Source: Prochlorococcus sp. AG-402-K22
GTDB lineage: Bacteria; Cyanobacteriota; Cyanobacteriia; PCC-6307; Cyanobiaceae
Assembly: GCA_003216755.1 (NCBI GenBank)
Contig: QCIJ01000011.1
Location: 1 to 58,968 of the forward strand
Direction of reading: 5' to 3'
Length of the DNA stretch: 58,968 nt
In this document: one piece after another, positions 18,362 to 39,012 of the stretch
Layout of the letters: every line of letters starts with the position of its first letter
Position numbering within the stretch: position 1 is the first letter of the stretch
Program-made: the position numbers and the translations under genes
Notes under the pieces: model-generated
Told to the model about the DNA's origin: nothing
The model's input: the letters and a program-made list of their open reading frames with translations, nothing else
Database searches by the model: none

Positions 18362-19761
18362 CGTTTTCTCTCCTCTTTGGATAATATCTCACTATCTTGA
18401 TAAGTCTCTGTTTGATCATTATCGGAAAAGGCAACTTCATCGTATTGTTCTTCTTCATATTCTTGTTCATCTTCAGGAAGCGGATAAAGCTCTCTTAATC
18501 TTGCATCTTCTGCAGCGCGCTCAGCTTGTTCTGCTTCTAATCTTTGCTCAGCTTCTCTCTGAAGATTCTCTTCATCCTCTCTTTGAATTATTAATTCAGA
18601 GACAGCAGCATCTTCTGCTTCCTGATCATATTCATGTGAGTTTTTAACATCAATCTTCCAACCAGTTAATCTTGCGGCAAGTCTTACATTTTGACCTTCT
18701 CTCCCAATTGCAAGACTCAATTGATCAGGAGGCACTAAAACATGGGCATGTTGTCCTGCTGGGTCCACTAGTCTTACTAGATCGACTTTCGCAGGACTTA
18801 AAGAGTTTAAAATATACTGGATTGGATCTGATGACCATTTAATAACATCAATTTTTTCTCCTCTTAATTCATTAACCACCTGTTGAATCCTTGCTCCTCT
18901 AGCTCCAATACAGGCACCTACAGGGTCAACTTCTTGTTCGACACTATCAACAGCTACTTTAGTTCTTGGTCCAACTGCTCTTGAAGGAGGGTTTGCTTCT
19001 CTTGAAACAGCAACAATTTTTACTATACCCTCTTGAATTTCCGGTACTTCATTTTCAAATAGATAAACTACTAAACCAGCATTTGCTCTACTAACAAAAA
19101 GTTGTGGCCCTTTTCTGGCTATTTCGCTAACTTCTTTTAGAAATACTTTGAAAGTTGCATTTGCTCTGTAATTATCATTTGGTAATTGATCTCTCTTAGG
19201 GAGTTCCGCCTCTACTTCAGGTCTACCGATACCCGAACTAACTCCCATAATGACTGATTGTCTTTCAAATCTTATAACTCTTGCAGTTAAAACAGGATCT
19301 TCCAAATCTGCAAATTCTTCCTGAATCATTTTTCTTTGTTGATCTCTTAATTTTTGGGCTAAAACTTGCTTTGTTGTTGAAGCAGCCATTCGCCCAAAAT
19401 CCTCTTTTTCTGGAGTAACGTCTAAAACAACTGTGTCCCCTATTTGAGCATCATCAGCAACTTGTTTAACTTCTACTAGAGATATTTGATGATCTTCGCT
19501 CTCAACTTCTTCAACAATTATCTTACTAGATAATATCCTGTATCCTTCTTCATCAAGATCTAGTCCAACATCAAAATTGCTAAAATATTCTTCATCAAAT
19601 GGATCTTGATTAATACCAATGTAAAAAGTTTTTCTATATTTTTCGTATCCTTTTAATAGTGCTTCGCGTAAGGCTACTTCCACGATATTAGGAGGTAACT
19701 TTTTTTCCTCACTAATGTCTTCAATGAGATTGTTTAAACCTGGGAGAATAACTAATGCCAT
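18358..19761 (-). CDS. nusA: Transcription termination/antitermination factor NusA
   Basis: A 467-residue NusA with the N-terminal polymerase-binding domain (about 1-135), an S1 domain, and two KH domains including VGACIGARGARIQQVVNELR and LAIGREGQNVRLAARLTGWK. In place of the C-terminal acidic repeats of E. coli there is a Glu-rich, Gln-rich low-complexity tail of about 85 residues. NusA binds elongating RNA polymerase and controls pausing, termination and rRNA antitermination. Operon position is between rimP and ylxR. Confidence 0.96.
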   Translation of the reverse strand: MALVILPGLNNLIEDISEEKKLPPNIVEVALREALLKGYEKYRKTFYIGINQDPFDEEYFSNFDVGLDLDEEGYRILSSKIIVEEVESEDHQISLVEVKQVADDAQIGDTVVLDVTPEKEDFGRMAASTTKQVLAQKLRDQQRKMIQEEFADLEDPVLTARVIRFERQSVIMGVSSGIGRPEVEAELPKRDQLPNDNYRANATFKVFLKEVSEIARKGPQLFVSRANAGLVVYLFENEVPEIQEGIVKIVAVSREANPPSRAVGPRTKVAVDSVEQEVDPVGACIGARGARIQQVVNELRGEKIDVIKWSSDPIQYILNSLSPAKVDLVRLVDPAGQHAHVLVPPDQLSLAIGREGQNVRLAARLTGWKIDVKNSHEYDQEAEDAAVSELIIQREDEENLQREAEQRLEAEQAERAAEDARLRELYPLPEDEQEYEEEQYDEVAFSDNDQTETYQDSEILSKEERKR

Positions 19762-19797
19762 CTATGATGGGGAAATTGAATAATGGTTGAAAAATAA

Positions 19798-20265
19798 TCA
19801 GTCTTTTGATGTACAAAGACTAATCTTTAGTACTTCATCATAAGGGATTTTTTTAATCTTACCTTTTATGTTAATGGCTAAATAATCTTTAGACTTTTCA
19901 TAAAGTAAACCATTCAGAAATTTTATTTTTGAATTCTTTTGGTTTAACTCAACATTAACTGGAAAACCCTTAAAAGTTTTGAAGTCTCTTTCTGAGGTTA
20001 ATTCATCACTGACCCCTTGACTACTAATTTCTAACACATAAGAACAATTTAAAAGATTTGAATTTTCTATTTTTTCAGATGCTGGGGTATTAAATAGCGC
20101 ACAATCATCAAGTGAAATATCATCACCATTAGTTTTTTTTATAATGACTTCAATTATTATTGGATTCTGATTAGTTTGTGTTTTTAGGCTACAGATTTCG
20201 AAATTCCATTCATCAGCAACTTTTTTCAATATATATTCTAATTTACTTTTATTGTCTTTATTCAA
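19798..20265 (-). CDS. rimP: Ribosome maturation factor RimP
   Basis: A 155-residue RimP, needed for 30S subunit maturation. The sequence shows the N-terminal ferredoxin-like domain and the diagnostic [20 protein letters not shown] segment, a diverged form of the usual LEVSSPGLDRPL. It is first in the minus-strand operon rimP-nusA-ylxR-infB, 36 bp from nusA, the standard bacterial arrangement. Conservation is low, as usual for the family in AT-rich picocyanobacteria. Confidence 0.9.
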   Translation of the reverse strand: MNKDNKSKLEYILKKVADEWNFEICSLKTQTNQNPIIIEVIIKKTNGDDISLDDCALFNTPASEKIENSNLLNCSYVLEISSQGVSDELTSERDFKTFKGFPVNVELNQKNSKIKFLNGLLYEKSKDYLAINIKGKIKKIPYDEVLKISLCTSKD

Positions 20266-20424
20266 ATTTATTTATATATGAATTATTCAAAATTATTCTC
20301 GCACATAAAAGTTTTTTTTCTATAAAAATTTAAAAATTAGTATTTTATGGATGTAAACAAAAAAACAACAATTACGTAATTCTTCAAGTAGATTTATGCA
20401 ATAAATACGAAACATATTAAATAA

Positions 20425-21555
<1,131 letters not shown>

Positions 21556-21599
21556 ATCACCCATTGAAATTTAATAATTTATAACCTTAAAAAAAGATT

Positions 21600-22313
21600 T
21601 TGGATTCACAAACTCAAATGAAACAAATAGTTGCTGATGCAGCAATTAATGAAGTAAAGAGTGACATGGTTCTCGGATTAGGATCAGGATCTACAGCAGC
21701 CCTTATGATAAGAAGCCTCGCTAAAGAAATTCGTTCTGGAAAATTGCAAAACATAAGGGGTGTTGCAACTTCCTTTCAATCAGAAGTTTTAGCGCTTGAA
21801 CTAGATATACCGCTTATCGATTTAGCTTCTGTTTCCCAAATTGATTTAGCTATTGATGGAGCAGATGAAGTTGATCCCCGATTTCAATTAATAAAGGGCG
21901 GAGGAGCATGCCATGTTAGAGAAAAGTTGGTAGCATCTAAAGCCAACCAATTGTTGATTGTTGTGGACGAAACTAAACTCGTGCAAAACTTAAATCTATC
22001 TTTTCCTTTACCCGTAGAAGTCCTCCCAAGTGCTTGGAAGCAAGTTCAGGATGTAATCTCAGAAATGAATGGCAGTTCTACTTTAAGAATGGCTACCAAA
22101 AAAGCTGGCCCAGTGGTTACTGACGAAGGCAATTTAATTTTAGACGTAATTTTCAGTGATGGAATTAGAAATCCAAAAGACATTGAAATGAGCATTAACA
22201 ATATACCGGGAGTACTAGAAAATGGGTTATTTGTTGATCTTACAGACAAAGTATTTGTTGGTAAAATTGAAAAAAATATTCCAGTTGTTTACTCTCCCTC
22301 AAAAGTTGACTAA
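21600..22313 (+). CDS. rpiA: Ribose-5-phosphate isomerase A
   Basis: A 237-residue RpiA. It interconverts ribose-5-phosphate and ribulose-5-phosphate in the pentose phosphate and Calvin cycles. Seen motifs are [24 protein letters not shown] (catalytic Asp) and [12 protein letters not shown]. The start is TTG at 21600; the next ATG, seven codons in, would trim the first helix. Its stop overlaps the hisD stop by 4 bp in convergent orientation. Confidence 0.95.
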   Translation: MDSQTQMKQIVADAAINEVKSDMVLGLGSGSTAALMIRSLAKEIRSGKLQNIRGVATSFQSEVLALELDIPLIDLASVSQIDLAIDGADEVDPRFQLIKGGGACHVREKLVASKANQLLIVVDETKLVQNLNLSFPLPVEVLPSAWKQVQDVISEMNGSSTLRMATKKAGPVVTDEGNLILDVIFSDGIRNPKDIEMSINNIPGVLENGLFVDLTDKVFVGKIEKNIPVVYSPSKVD

Positions 22314-23596
22314 TCTTTAAATCTTATTTCTACTGAATTAGCGTGACTATGTAAACCCTCACTTTTAGCGAGATTAATAATATCAAGACTGTTAACTCTT
22401 AAACTTTCTTCATTAAATTCTATTATTGAAGTGTTTTTCATAAAAGTTTCAACACCTAAGGAACCGCTGAACCTAGAATTCCCTGATGTGGGTAAAGTAT
22501 GATTTGGTCCGGCTAGGTAATCTCCAACCGCTTCTGGCGTCCATTTCCCTAAAAATATTGCTCCTGCATTATCTATACCTTTAAGAATATTTTTTGGATC
22601 AAAAGTTAAAATTTCTAAGTGCTCTGGAGCAAAGTTATTGCTTAGCTCAATACATGAGTCATAATTTTCGCAAATAACAATTAATCCCCAATTTTTTATT
22701 GATTGCATACAAATTTCTTTTCTTGGATGATCATCTATTTTTTTATAAAGTTCTTTTAAAACTTTTTTTGCCTGGTCCATTGATGTAGTGAGAAGTATTG
22801 AAGAAGCCAAAGGATCATGTTCTGCTTGCGCTAGTAAATCAGACGCTATATGAGTGCTTTGAGCTGTTTCATCTGCAATGATTAATATTTCGCTAGGACC
22901 AGCTAATGAATCAATCCCTGTTGAGCCATAAATGAGTTTTTTAGCAGTAGTTACATAGATATTCCCCGGACCTGAAATAACATCAACTTTATTTATTTGA
23001 TTTGTACCAAATGCTAAAGCACCAATTGCTTGCGCTCCTCCAATTCTGAAAACTTTATGGATACCTGATAGATGAGCGGCAGCTAAAACAGTTTTGTTTA
23101 TAGTCCCTTCTCTATTTCCAGGAGATACCATTATTATTTCTTGCACTCCTGCTACTTTTGCAGGTATCGCATTCATTAATACTGTACTGGGATAGGCAGC
23201 TCTACCTCCAGGGATATAAATTCCAGCATTTTTTACTGGTTTCCACTTCCTTTGGACTGTATCACCATGTTCACCTTCTAAAGTGAAGGATAATGGAATT
23301 TCTTTTTCATGAAATTTTTTAATTCTTTTATGAGCCAACTCAAGTGATCGCTTCAGATTCCCATCAATTTCGTCCCATGCATCTTTTAAATCATTTGCGC
23401 TAACTTGCATAGGGTTAGGATTAAAACCATCAAATTTTTTTGTATATTTTTCTACAGCAATATCTCCATAAGTTTTTACCTCTTGAAGTATTTCTTCGAC
23501 AATTGCATTGATCTTATTATTGTTTTCAGAATTGGTTCGACTAGAAATCCTTTTTAATTCTTGGATCGCGTCTTGTTTATTATTTAAGATCTTCAT
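22310..23596 (-). CDS. hisD: Histidinol dehydrogenase
   Basis: A 428-residue HisD, the zinc- and NAD-dependent enzyme of the last two steps of histidine synthesis. Family blocks include [61 protein letters not shown] and NFAPEHLEI. The zinc ligands include the Gln-His of LLAQAEHDP. Length is typical. It stands apart from other his genes, as usual in cyanobacteria. Confidence 0.97.
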   Translation of the reverse strand: MKILNNKQDAIQELKRISSRTNSENNNKINAIVEEILQEVKTYGDIAVEKYTKKFDGFNPNPMQVSANDLKDAWDEIDGNLKRSLELAHKRIKKFHEKEIPLSFTLEGEHGDTVQRKWKPVKNAGIYIPGGRAAYPSTVLMNAIPAKVAGVQEIIMVSPGNREGTINKTVLAAAHLSGIHKVFRIGGAQAIGALAFGTNQINKVDVISGPGNIYVTTAKKLIYGSTGIDSLAGPSEILIIADETAQSTHIASDLLAQAEHDPLASSILLTTSMDQAKKVLKELYKKIDDHPRKEICMQSIKNWGLIVICENYDSCIELSNNFAPEHLEILTFDPKNILKGIDNAGAIFLGKWTPEAVGDYLAGPNHTLPTSGNSRFSGSLGVETFMKNTSIIEFNEESLRVNSLDIINLAKSEGLHSHANSVEIRFKD

Positions 23597-23684
23597 ATAC
23601 TAAATTTTCAAATTTAAAGGCTCAAAACCCTATTTTGTTTCCTATTTAAATTATATATGATTGATTAGTAGTCATTTAATTTGT

Positions 23685-23690
23685 TATGAT
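23685..23690 (+). promoter_or_regulatory. Candidate -10 element of rpsT
   Basis: TATGAT at 23685-23690 matches the bacterial -10 consensus at four or more positions and would start transcription near 23697, about 20 nt before the preferred rpsT start at 23717. No clear -35 is seen, which is normal for picocyanobacterial promoters. It also argues against the upstream ATG at 23702, whose leader would be only about 5 nt. Confidence 0.4.
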
Positions 23691-23716
23691 GTGAATCTTA
23701 TATGTATGTACCATCT

Positions 23717-24010
23717 GTGGCCAATAACAAATCAGCAAAAAAGAGAATAGAAATTGCTGAAAGAAATCGTTTAATTAATAAATCATACAAATCTACAGTA
23801 AGAACTTTGACAAAGAAAACTTTAGAAAATTGTGAAAAATATAAAAAGGATCCTAATGAGGATAATAAAAATTTAGTGACAACAAGTTTTAATAAAGCTT
23901 TTAGTATGATCGATAAAGCAGTTAAAAAAAATGTTCTTCATAAGAATAACGGGGCTAATAAAAAATCAAAAATCAACAATTTTGTAAAAAATACCCTCAC
24001 CACTAAGTAA
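23717..24010 (+). CDS. rpsT: 30S ribosomal protein S20
   Basis: A 97-residue, lysine-rich S20 that binds the 16S rRNA 5' domain. I choose GTG at 23717, giving MANNKSAKKRIEIAERNR, which matches the family N-terminus. The ATG at 23702 would add five residues (MYVPS) not typical of S20. KAFSMIDKAVKKNVLHKN is the conserved C-terminal helix. tatD follows in the same direction after 17 bp. Confidence 0.94.
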   Translation: MANNKSAKKRIEIAERNRLINKSYKSTVRTLTKKTLENCEKYKKDPNEDNKNLVTTSFNKAFSMIDKAVKKNVLHKNNGANKKSKINNFVKNTLTTK

Positions 24011-24027
24011 AAAGACAGATCATTATT

Positions 24028-24816
24028 ATGAGCGATGTTGAACTCATAGACTCTCACTGTCATTTAATATTTGAAAATTTTGAGGAAGATCTAGAAGACG
24101 TTGTTCTAAGATTGCGTTCAAGAGGGGTAAAAAAATTAGTTCATGCTTGTTGTGAATTAGCAGAAATTCCTAAGTTAAAAAAATTATCCCATCAATTTAG
24201 TGAAATTTATTATTCAGTGGGTTTGCATCCGCTAGAAGCAAATAAATGGGACCCAAGTTCCAAATCTCTTTTAAGAAGCTCAGCTAAAGAAGATAGAAGA
24301 GTTGTCGCTATCGGAGAATTAGGCTTGGATTTTTTCAAAAGTGAAAATAAGACTCAGCAAATTGATGCTCTTATTCCCCAAATGGAGTTAGCTAGCGAAC
24401 TTGAATTACCCGTAATTATCCATTGCAGAGATGCTGCCAATGAAATGATCGAAATATGTCATGACCTTTCTAAAAAAGGTAAATGCCCTAAAGGTGTTCT
24501 TCATTGTTGGACGGGAAACCCAAAAGAAATGATGGAGTTCTTAGATCTTGGTTTTTATATTAGTTTTAGTGGAATAGTGACTTTCCCAAAAGCACAAGAA
24601 ATTCATGAGTGCGCCAAACTAGTCCCTAGTGATAAATATTTAATTGAAACTGACGCACCATTTTTAGCCCCAGTACCGCATAGGGGCAAAAGAAATGAAC
24701 CTTCATTTGTCGAAAATGTAGCTAATTTTATGGCACACTTAAGATCTACGGAATTAATTACAATTGCGAAAGAGTCATCTCAGAATGCTGAAGATTTGTT
24801 TAAATTTGACTTGTAA
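24028..24816 (+). CDS. tatD: TatD family metal-dependent hydrolase
   Basis: A 262-residue TatD-type DNase. The TIM-barrel metal ligands are visible in order: DSHCHL at the N-terminus, GELGLDF, VIIHCRDA, VLHCWTG and ETDAPFLAP, the last followed by RGKRNEP. Relatives are 3'-5' exonucleases with roles in DNA repair; the physiological substrate here is unknown. It follows rpsT closely and lies ahead of rpoB. Confidence 0.93.
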   Translation: MSDVELIDSHCHLIFENFEEDLEDVVLRLRSRGVKKLVHACCELAEIPKLKKLSHQFSEIYYSVGLHPLEANKWDPSSKSLLRSSAKEDRRVVAIGELGLDFFKSENKTQQIDALIPQMELASELELPVIIHCRDAANEMIEICHDLSKKGKCPKGVLHCWTGNPKEMMEFLDLGFYISFSGIVTFPKAQEIHECAKLVPSDKYLIETDAPFLAPVPHRGKRNEPSFVENVANFMAHLRSTELITIAKESSQNAEDLFKFDL

Positions 24817-24889
24817 CATTGACACTAGAGCTGTTAGTATAAGGAATTACTGGAATTTTTTCTTGAATTTTTTGTTCTAACTTTTTCAG

Positions 24890-24911
24890 TTAATGGTTTT
24901 TAAACCATTAA
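24890..24911 (+). terminator. Hairpin in the tatD-rpoB spacer, possible terminator
   Basis: TTAATGGTT (24890-24898) and AACCATTAA (24903-24911) form a perfect 9-bp stem with a 4-nt loop, followed within 20 nt by two T-runs. It lies about 75 bp after the tatD stop and 150 bp before rpoB. The stem is AT-rich and only moderately stable. It could end the rpsT-tatD transcript or act in the rpoB leader. Confidence 0.5.
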
Positions 24912-25060
24912 GCACAATTTTTATAGTTTTTTTATTGAATTGAATTTTTGTTGAAATCGAGATTTTATGATTGGTTTCGAATAAAAATAAAAGTTAAACA
25001 ATTAATTTTTGAGTAAGTTTGAGTAAATAGTAAATCTCACATAATCTCAGGTTTTCTTGG

Positions 25061-30297
<5,237 letters not shown>

Positions 30298-30304
30298 TCT
30301 TTAA

Positions 30305-34432
<4,128 letters not shown>

Positions 34433-34437
34433 ATATT

Positions 34438-34451
34438 ATCTAATATTAGAT
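34438..34451 (+). terminator. Palindrome immediately after rpoC2
   Basis: A perfect 14-bp palindrome, ATCTAATATTAGAT, starts 6 bp after the rpoC2 stop and is followed by TTTAG and mixed AT sequence. As RNA it would form a short AT-only stem, too weak for a confident terminator. It could trim the rpo mRNA 3' end before the HLIP gene or be chance in AT-rich DNA. Confidence 0.25.
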
Positions 34452-34455
34452 TTAG

Positions 34456-34638
<183 letters not shown>

Positions 34639-34650
34639 AAATAGTTTTAA

Positions 34651-35712
<1,062 letters not shown>

Positions 35713-35760
35713 TATTTTCTAAGAAAAATTTTTTAAAAGTCTATTAAACAGGTTATTATT

Positions 35761-35907
35761 GTGTTAATTAATTTAGGATCTTTGGGTTTTATCAAGACGA
35801 AAATTCTACCTTTCGCTATCGTCGCACTTTTTGGTATTGCCTTTTTAGCAGTAAGCGCAAGAATTTGGTTGCCAGGAGATATGATGTCGCCTGCCCCCAT
35901 GAATTAA
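35761..35907 (+). CDS. Small single-pass membrane protein of unknown function (48 residues)
   Basis: A GTG-started frame encodes MLINLGSLGFIKTKILPFAI, then a hydrophobic helix ending LAVSARIWLPGDMMSPAPMN. One membrane segment (about residues 14-33) is followed by a short WLPGD tail. I recall similar small frames at this locus in marine picocyanobacteria but cannot check. It lies between rlmN (48 bp) and the HEAT-repeat gene (18 bp) on the same strand, a plausible operon position. The function is unknown. Confidence 0.68.
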   Translation: MLINLGSLGFIKTKILPFAIVALFGIAFLAVSARIWLPGDMMSPAPMN

Positions 35908-35925
35908 TATTTTTAGTTTTAGAAA

Positions 35926-36693
35926 ATGACAAAAAACAAGGATCCTTACAAAGAAAGCTTAGCTGAAATTGCAGTTGACCCAGATGTTTTGGCCAGAGAA
36001 TTGGCTTTAGAGATTGAAATAGATCCTTTAGAGCAAATTGATGAAGATAATTTTTCAAAAGGTTTAAATATAACTCAAGAGTGTAATGAAGCTTTAAAAA
36101 TGCTAGAAGGAAATAGAGAAGAAAGAATACAGGGCTTAAGAATATTTTGTGAATATAGAGATCAAAGATCTTTCCCTCTTTTATTACCATTACTTGATCA
36201 ACCTTGTCCTGTTGAGAGAATGAGTGCTGTATATGCTTTGGGCCGTAATCCATGCCCAAGCGCGGTCCAGAAACTTGTCAGCCTTTTGGAGACTGATGAT
36301 AATGCGTATGTTAGAAGAGCTACTGCATGGAGCTTAGCTAATTATGATAACCAAATTGTTTTGAAGCCATTAATAAATGCTTTAAAAAATGATGTAGCTG
36401 CAGTAAGGCTATGGTCCTCTAGTTCTTTAGCTGAAATTGGAAATGTTTCTTCCAAAAACGCTGAATTAGCAGCAGAACAGCTTTTAATAAGTTTAAAAAT
36501 AGATAATGAATCAGGTGTAAGAAGTAATTGCATTTGGTCATTGTGTAGGTTGTTTGAAAAATTAAATAATACATTTCAAGAATCCTTTGTTGATGAATGT
36601 ACCAAAATAGCTCTTTTCGATAAAGAGCCATCCGTTATGGAAGAAGCAAAAACTGCTCTAGATTCAATGGGGATGCAAGGTTTTTATAATTAA
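35926..36693 (+). CDS. HEAT-repeat protein (PBS lyase-like repeats)
   Basis: A 255-residue alpha-solenoid protein. Repeats of about 31-35 residues are visible from about residue 65 on, for example VERMSAVYALGRNPCPSAVQ, AYVRRATAWSLANYDNQIV, AAVRLWSSSSLAEIG and SGVRSNCIWSLCRL. The repeats resemble phycobilin-lyase HEAT modules (CpcE type), but Prochlorococcus has almost no phycobiliproteins, so a scaffold role is as likely. The N-terminal 60 residues are acidic. It follows the 48-residue membrane protein by 18 bp. Confidence 0.85.
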   Translation: MTKNKDPYKESLAEIAVDPDVLARELALEIEIDPLEQIDEDNFSKGLNITQECNEALKMLEGNREERIQGLRIFCEYRDQRSFPLLLPLLDQPCPVERMSAVYALGRNPCPSAVQKLVSLLETDDNAYVRRATAWSLANYDNQIVLKPLINALKNDVAAVRLWSSSSLAEIGNVSSKNAELAAEQLLISLKIDNESGVRSNCIWSLCRLFEKLNNTFQESFVDECTKIALFDKEPSVMEEAKTALDSMGMQGFYN

Positions 36694-36842
36694 ATAGCTT
36701 TAATTTTTTTTTAGGATGCTATCGAAAAAATTGATTTATCAGATATTCAATATAAAAATTAAAATTAATTAACTTGTACCAACTGAAACAAAAAATATTC
36801 GTTATCCTATATAAAGTGTAAAGTACTTAGTACTTGAATTTA

Positions 36843-37058
36843 ATGCCTCAAAAAACATTGAGATTCAAAATTCATCAAGACGGAAGAGTTGAAGAAACTG
36901 TTGAGGGATTTACAGGTGATTCATGTATTGAAGTTACAAAAAATCTCGAAAATGCTCTTGGTAAAGTAACAGTTAAGGCTAAAACATCTGAAGCTTTCAT
37001 CTCTAATCAAAATGAAAACTTAAAACAATTAAACAAAGAATCTAATGTCACATTTTAG
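36843..37058 (+). CDS. DUF2997 family protein
   Basis: A 71-residue protein, preferred start ATG at 36843 (MPQKTLRFKIHQDGRVEETV); an upstream TTG at 36834 would add three residues. It resembles DUF2997, small proteins often found next to DUF1257 genes, as here. Its 3' end overlaps the next gene by 14 bp in another frame, which suggests tight translational coupling. The biochemical function is unknown. Confidence 0.85.
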   Translation: MPQKTLRFKIHQDGRVEETVEGFTGDSCIEVTKNLENALGKVTVKAKTSEAFISNQNENLKQLNKESNVTF

Positions 37059-37437
37059 TACTATTAAAACGCAGCTTAAAGAATCGGAGCCATTAATTAA
37101 GGCCTTAAGTAACCTAGGTTATACCATCAATCAAGAAGAAAAGTTTGTTAAAGGCTATAGAGGCAAGTTTACAGCTGTAGATATAAGCATGAATTTACCT
37201 GGTGATACTAAAGTGGGTTTTAAATGGGACAATATTTCAAGTACTTATGAATTAGTCACCGATCTTGATTTATGGAAATTTGAGCTTCCTGTAGAAAGAT
37301 TTGTTTCTAAAATTACTCAAATGTATGCTTATCAAACAATTATTTCTAAAACAAAAGAGGATGGTTATCAAATAGTAGAACAGAAAAACCAAAATGACGG
37401 TTCAATTGAATTGGTCTTAACCAAGTGGGATAATTAA
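37045..37437 (+). CDS. ycf35: Ycf35 / DUF1257 family protein
   Basis: A 130-residue protein with the DUF1257 pattern: MSHFSTIKTQLKESEPLIKA at the N-terminus, a central GYRGKFTAVDISMNL and a C-terminal YAYQTIISKTKEDGYQIVEQ. Homologues occur in red-algal plastid genomes as ycf35. The role is unknown. It is overlapped by the DUF2997 gene upstream and followed 9 bp later by the ferredoxin gene, so the three are probably one transcript. Confidence 0.9.
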   Translation: MSHFSTIKTQLKESEPLIKALSNLGYTINQEEKFVKGYRGKFTAVDISMNLPGDTKVGFKWDNISSTYELVTDLDLWKFELPVERFVSKITQMYAYQTIISKTKEDGYQIVEQKNQNDGSIELVLTKWDN

Positions 37438-37446
37438 TGTCAAATT

Positions 37447-37806
37447 ATGGATTTTACCGATCCATTTGATAATTTTGAAAAAAATGTAGAAATTACAGGC
37501 TGGGAGCCTGTACTAGGTGGTCAATTAGCTGAAAAAGCTGTATGGGTTGATGAAGCAAAGTGTATTGGTTGTCAATACTGTGTACACGTGGCTTCAAATA
37601 CTTTCTTAGTTGATGAATTTCATGGCAGAAGCCGAGCAATAAGACAAGATGGAGATAATGTTGATGTGATTCAAGAAGCGATAGATACCTGTCCTGTTGA
37701 TTGTATTCACTGGGTCAAGTTTGAAGAATTGGATGATTTAGAGAATAGTCTTGATAGGGATATGTTTCAATCATTTGGAAAACCACCAAGAATGAACAAG
37801 CATTAA
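37447..37806 (+). CDS. Single-cluster [4Fe-4S] ferredoxin, Fed7/DnaJ-ferredoxin-like
   Basis: A 119-residue protein. Cys39, Cys42 and Cys45 in AKCIGCQYCVHVASNTF and Cys82 in DTCPVDCIHW would ligate one [4Fe-4S] cluster; an extra Cys86 is present. The same domain forms the C-terminus of plastid J-domain/ferredoxin fusions and of a cyanobacterial ferredoxin linked to oxidative stress (Fed7); the likeness is from memory. The N-terminus is acidic. It sits between ycf35 and the aldo-keto reductase, a likely redox partner by context only. Confidence 0.87.
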   Translation: MDFTDPFDNFEKNVEITGWEPVLGGQLAEKAVWVDEAKCIGCQYCVHVASNTFLVDEFHGRSRAIRQDGDNVDVIQEAIDTCPVDCIHWVKFEELDDLENSLDRDMFQSFGKPPRMNKH

Positions 37807-37816
37807 TTCTAAAAAG

Positions 37817-39010
37817 ATGCAATATCGTAGGTTTGGACGAACCAATCTTAAGATTCCTATTTTATCTTTGGGTGGTATGAGATTTCAAAAAAGTTGGGAT
37901 CAATTAGATTTTTCTAAGATTTCCTATCAAGAACAAAATAAAGTAGAAAATATATTAAATCTGGCAAACAAATATGGCTTAAATCATGTAGAAACCGCGA
38001 AGTACTATGGAACTTCTGAGGTGCAATTAGGAATGGGTTTTAAAAATACTAAAAAAATCCCCGAAATAATTCAAACAAAGATTCCTCCAAACAGTGATCC
38101 AAAATTATTTAAGAGAGATGTCATGACAAGTATTGAAAAATTGAAAGTTAAAAAAATTGATTTACTTGCAATACATGGCATTAATACAGTTGAACATTTA
38201 CGTCAGGCAATTAGAAATGGAGGTTGTATTGATATTTTGAGGAATTTGCAAAAAGAAAATCTAATTGGATCTATTGGATTTTCGACCCATGGAAAATCTT
38301 CGCTCATTGAGAAGGCTATTTCAACAAACTTATTTGATTATGTAAATTTGCACTGGTATTTCATAAATCAAGAAAATACAGAGGTTATAAATTTAGCAAA
38401 TAAGTATGATCTTGGGGTTTTTATAATAAGTCCCACTGATAAAGGGGGGCATCTTCATACTCCCTCAAACAAAATGTTGGAACTTTGTAGACCACTTCAT
38501 CCCATAGTTTTTAATGATCTTTTTTGTTTAAGAAATAAAAATGTCCACACTCTTAGTGTGGGTATTGCAAAAGAGGCAGATTTTGAACTGCATTTAGAAG
38601 CTGTTTCATTGTTATCAGAATCCGAGAAGTATGTTCCAAAGATAATAAATAGATTAAGGCAGGAATCGATTAATGCTTTAGGTACAGAGTGGTATCAAAA
38701 TTGGAATATAAATCTTCCGAGTTGGGAATATACTCCTGGGAATATTAATATTCCCGTTTTGCTATGGCTTTCAAATTTAATAGATTGGTTGGATATGGAA
38801 GGATTTGCAAGAGCTAGATATCAACTGCTTGGGAATGGAAGTCATTGGTTCCCAGGATCTAACGCTAATTTAATCGATGTGGATGTTTCTGAAGGTCAAT
38901 TATTGAAAGTTTTAGAAGGCCATATTAATCCAAAAAAGGTTATAAATAAATTAAGAACTTTAAAAGAAAAGTTTGGAGATAAAGTTGCTAAAAGATTATC
39001 AAAAAATTAA
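37817..39010 (+). CDS. Aldo/keto reductase family oxidoreductase
   Basis: A 397-residue protein with an aldo/keto reductase barrel: MQYRRFGRTNLKIPILSLGG, ETAKYYGTSEVQLG (Tyr64), IQTKIPP and LLAIHGINT. The canonical catalytic Asp is Glu59, as I recall for the COG1453-type subfamily. Those relatives often end in a ferredoxin-like Cys cluster; here the C-terminal 150 residues are helical and lack Cys motifs. A separate ferredoxin is encoded 10 bp upstream, which may take over that role. The substrate is unknown. Confidence 0.87.
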   Translation: MQYRRFGRTNLKIPILSLGGMRFQKSWDQLDFSKISYQEQNKVENILNLANKYGLNHVETAKYYGTSEVQLGMGFKNTKKIPEIIQTKIPPNSDPKLFKRDVMTSIEKLKVKKIDLLAIHGINTVEHLRQAIRNGGCIDILRNLQKENLIGSIGFSTHGKSSLIEKAISTNLFDYVNLHWYFINQENTEVINLANKYDLGVFIISPTDKGGHLHTPSNKMLELCRPLHPIVFNDLFCLRNKNVHTLSVGIAKEADFELHLEAVSLLSESEKYVPKIINRLRQESINALGTEWYQNWNINLPSWEYTPGNINIPVLLWLSNLIDWLDMEGFARARYQLLGNGSHWFPGSNANLIDVDVSEGQLLKVLEGHINPKKVINKLRTLKEKFGDKVAKRLSKN

Positions 39011-39012
39011 TT

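Noticed and set aside
18279..18647. Plus-strand frame rich in His/Leu opposite nusA and ylxR
   Set aside because: It lies fully over two well-supported minus-strand genes and reads as antisense of the NusA Glu-rich tail.
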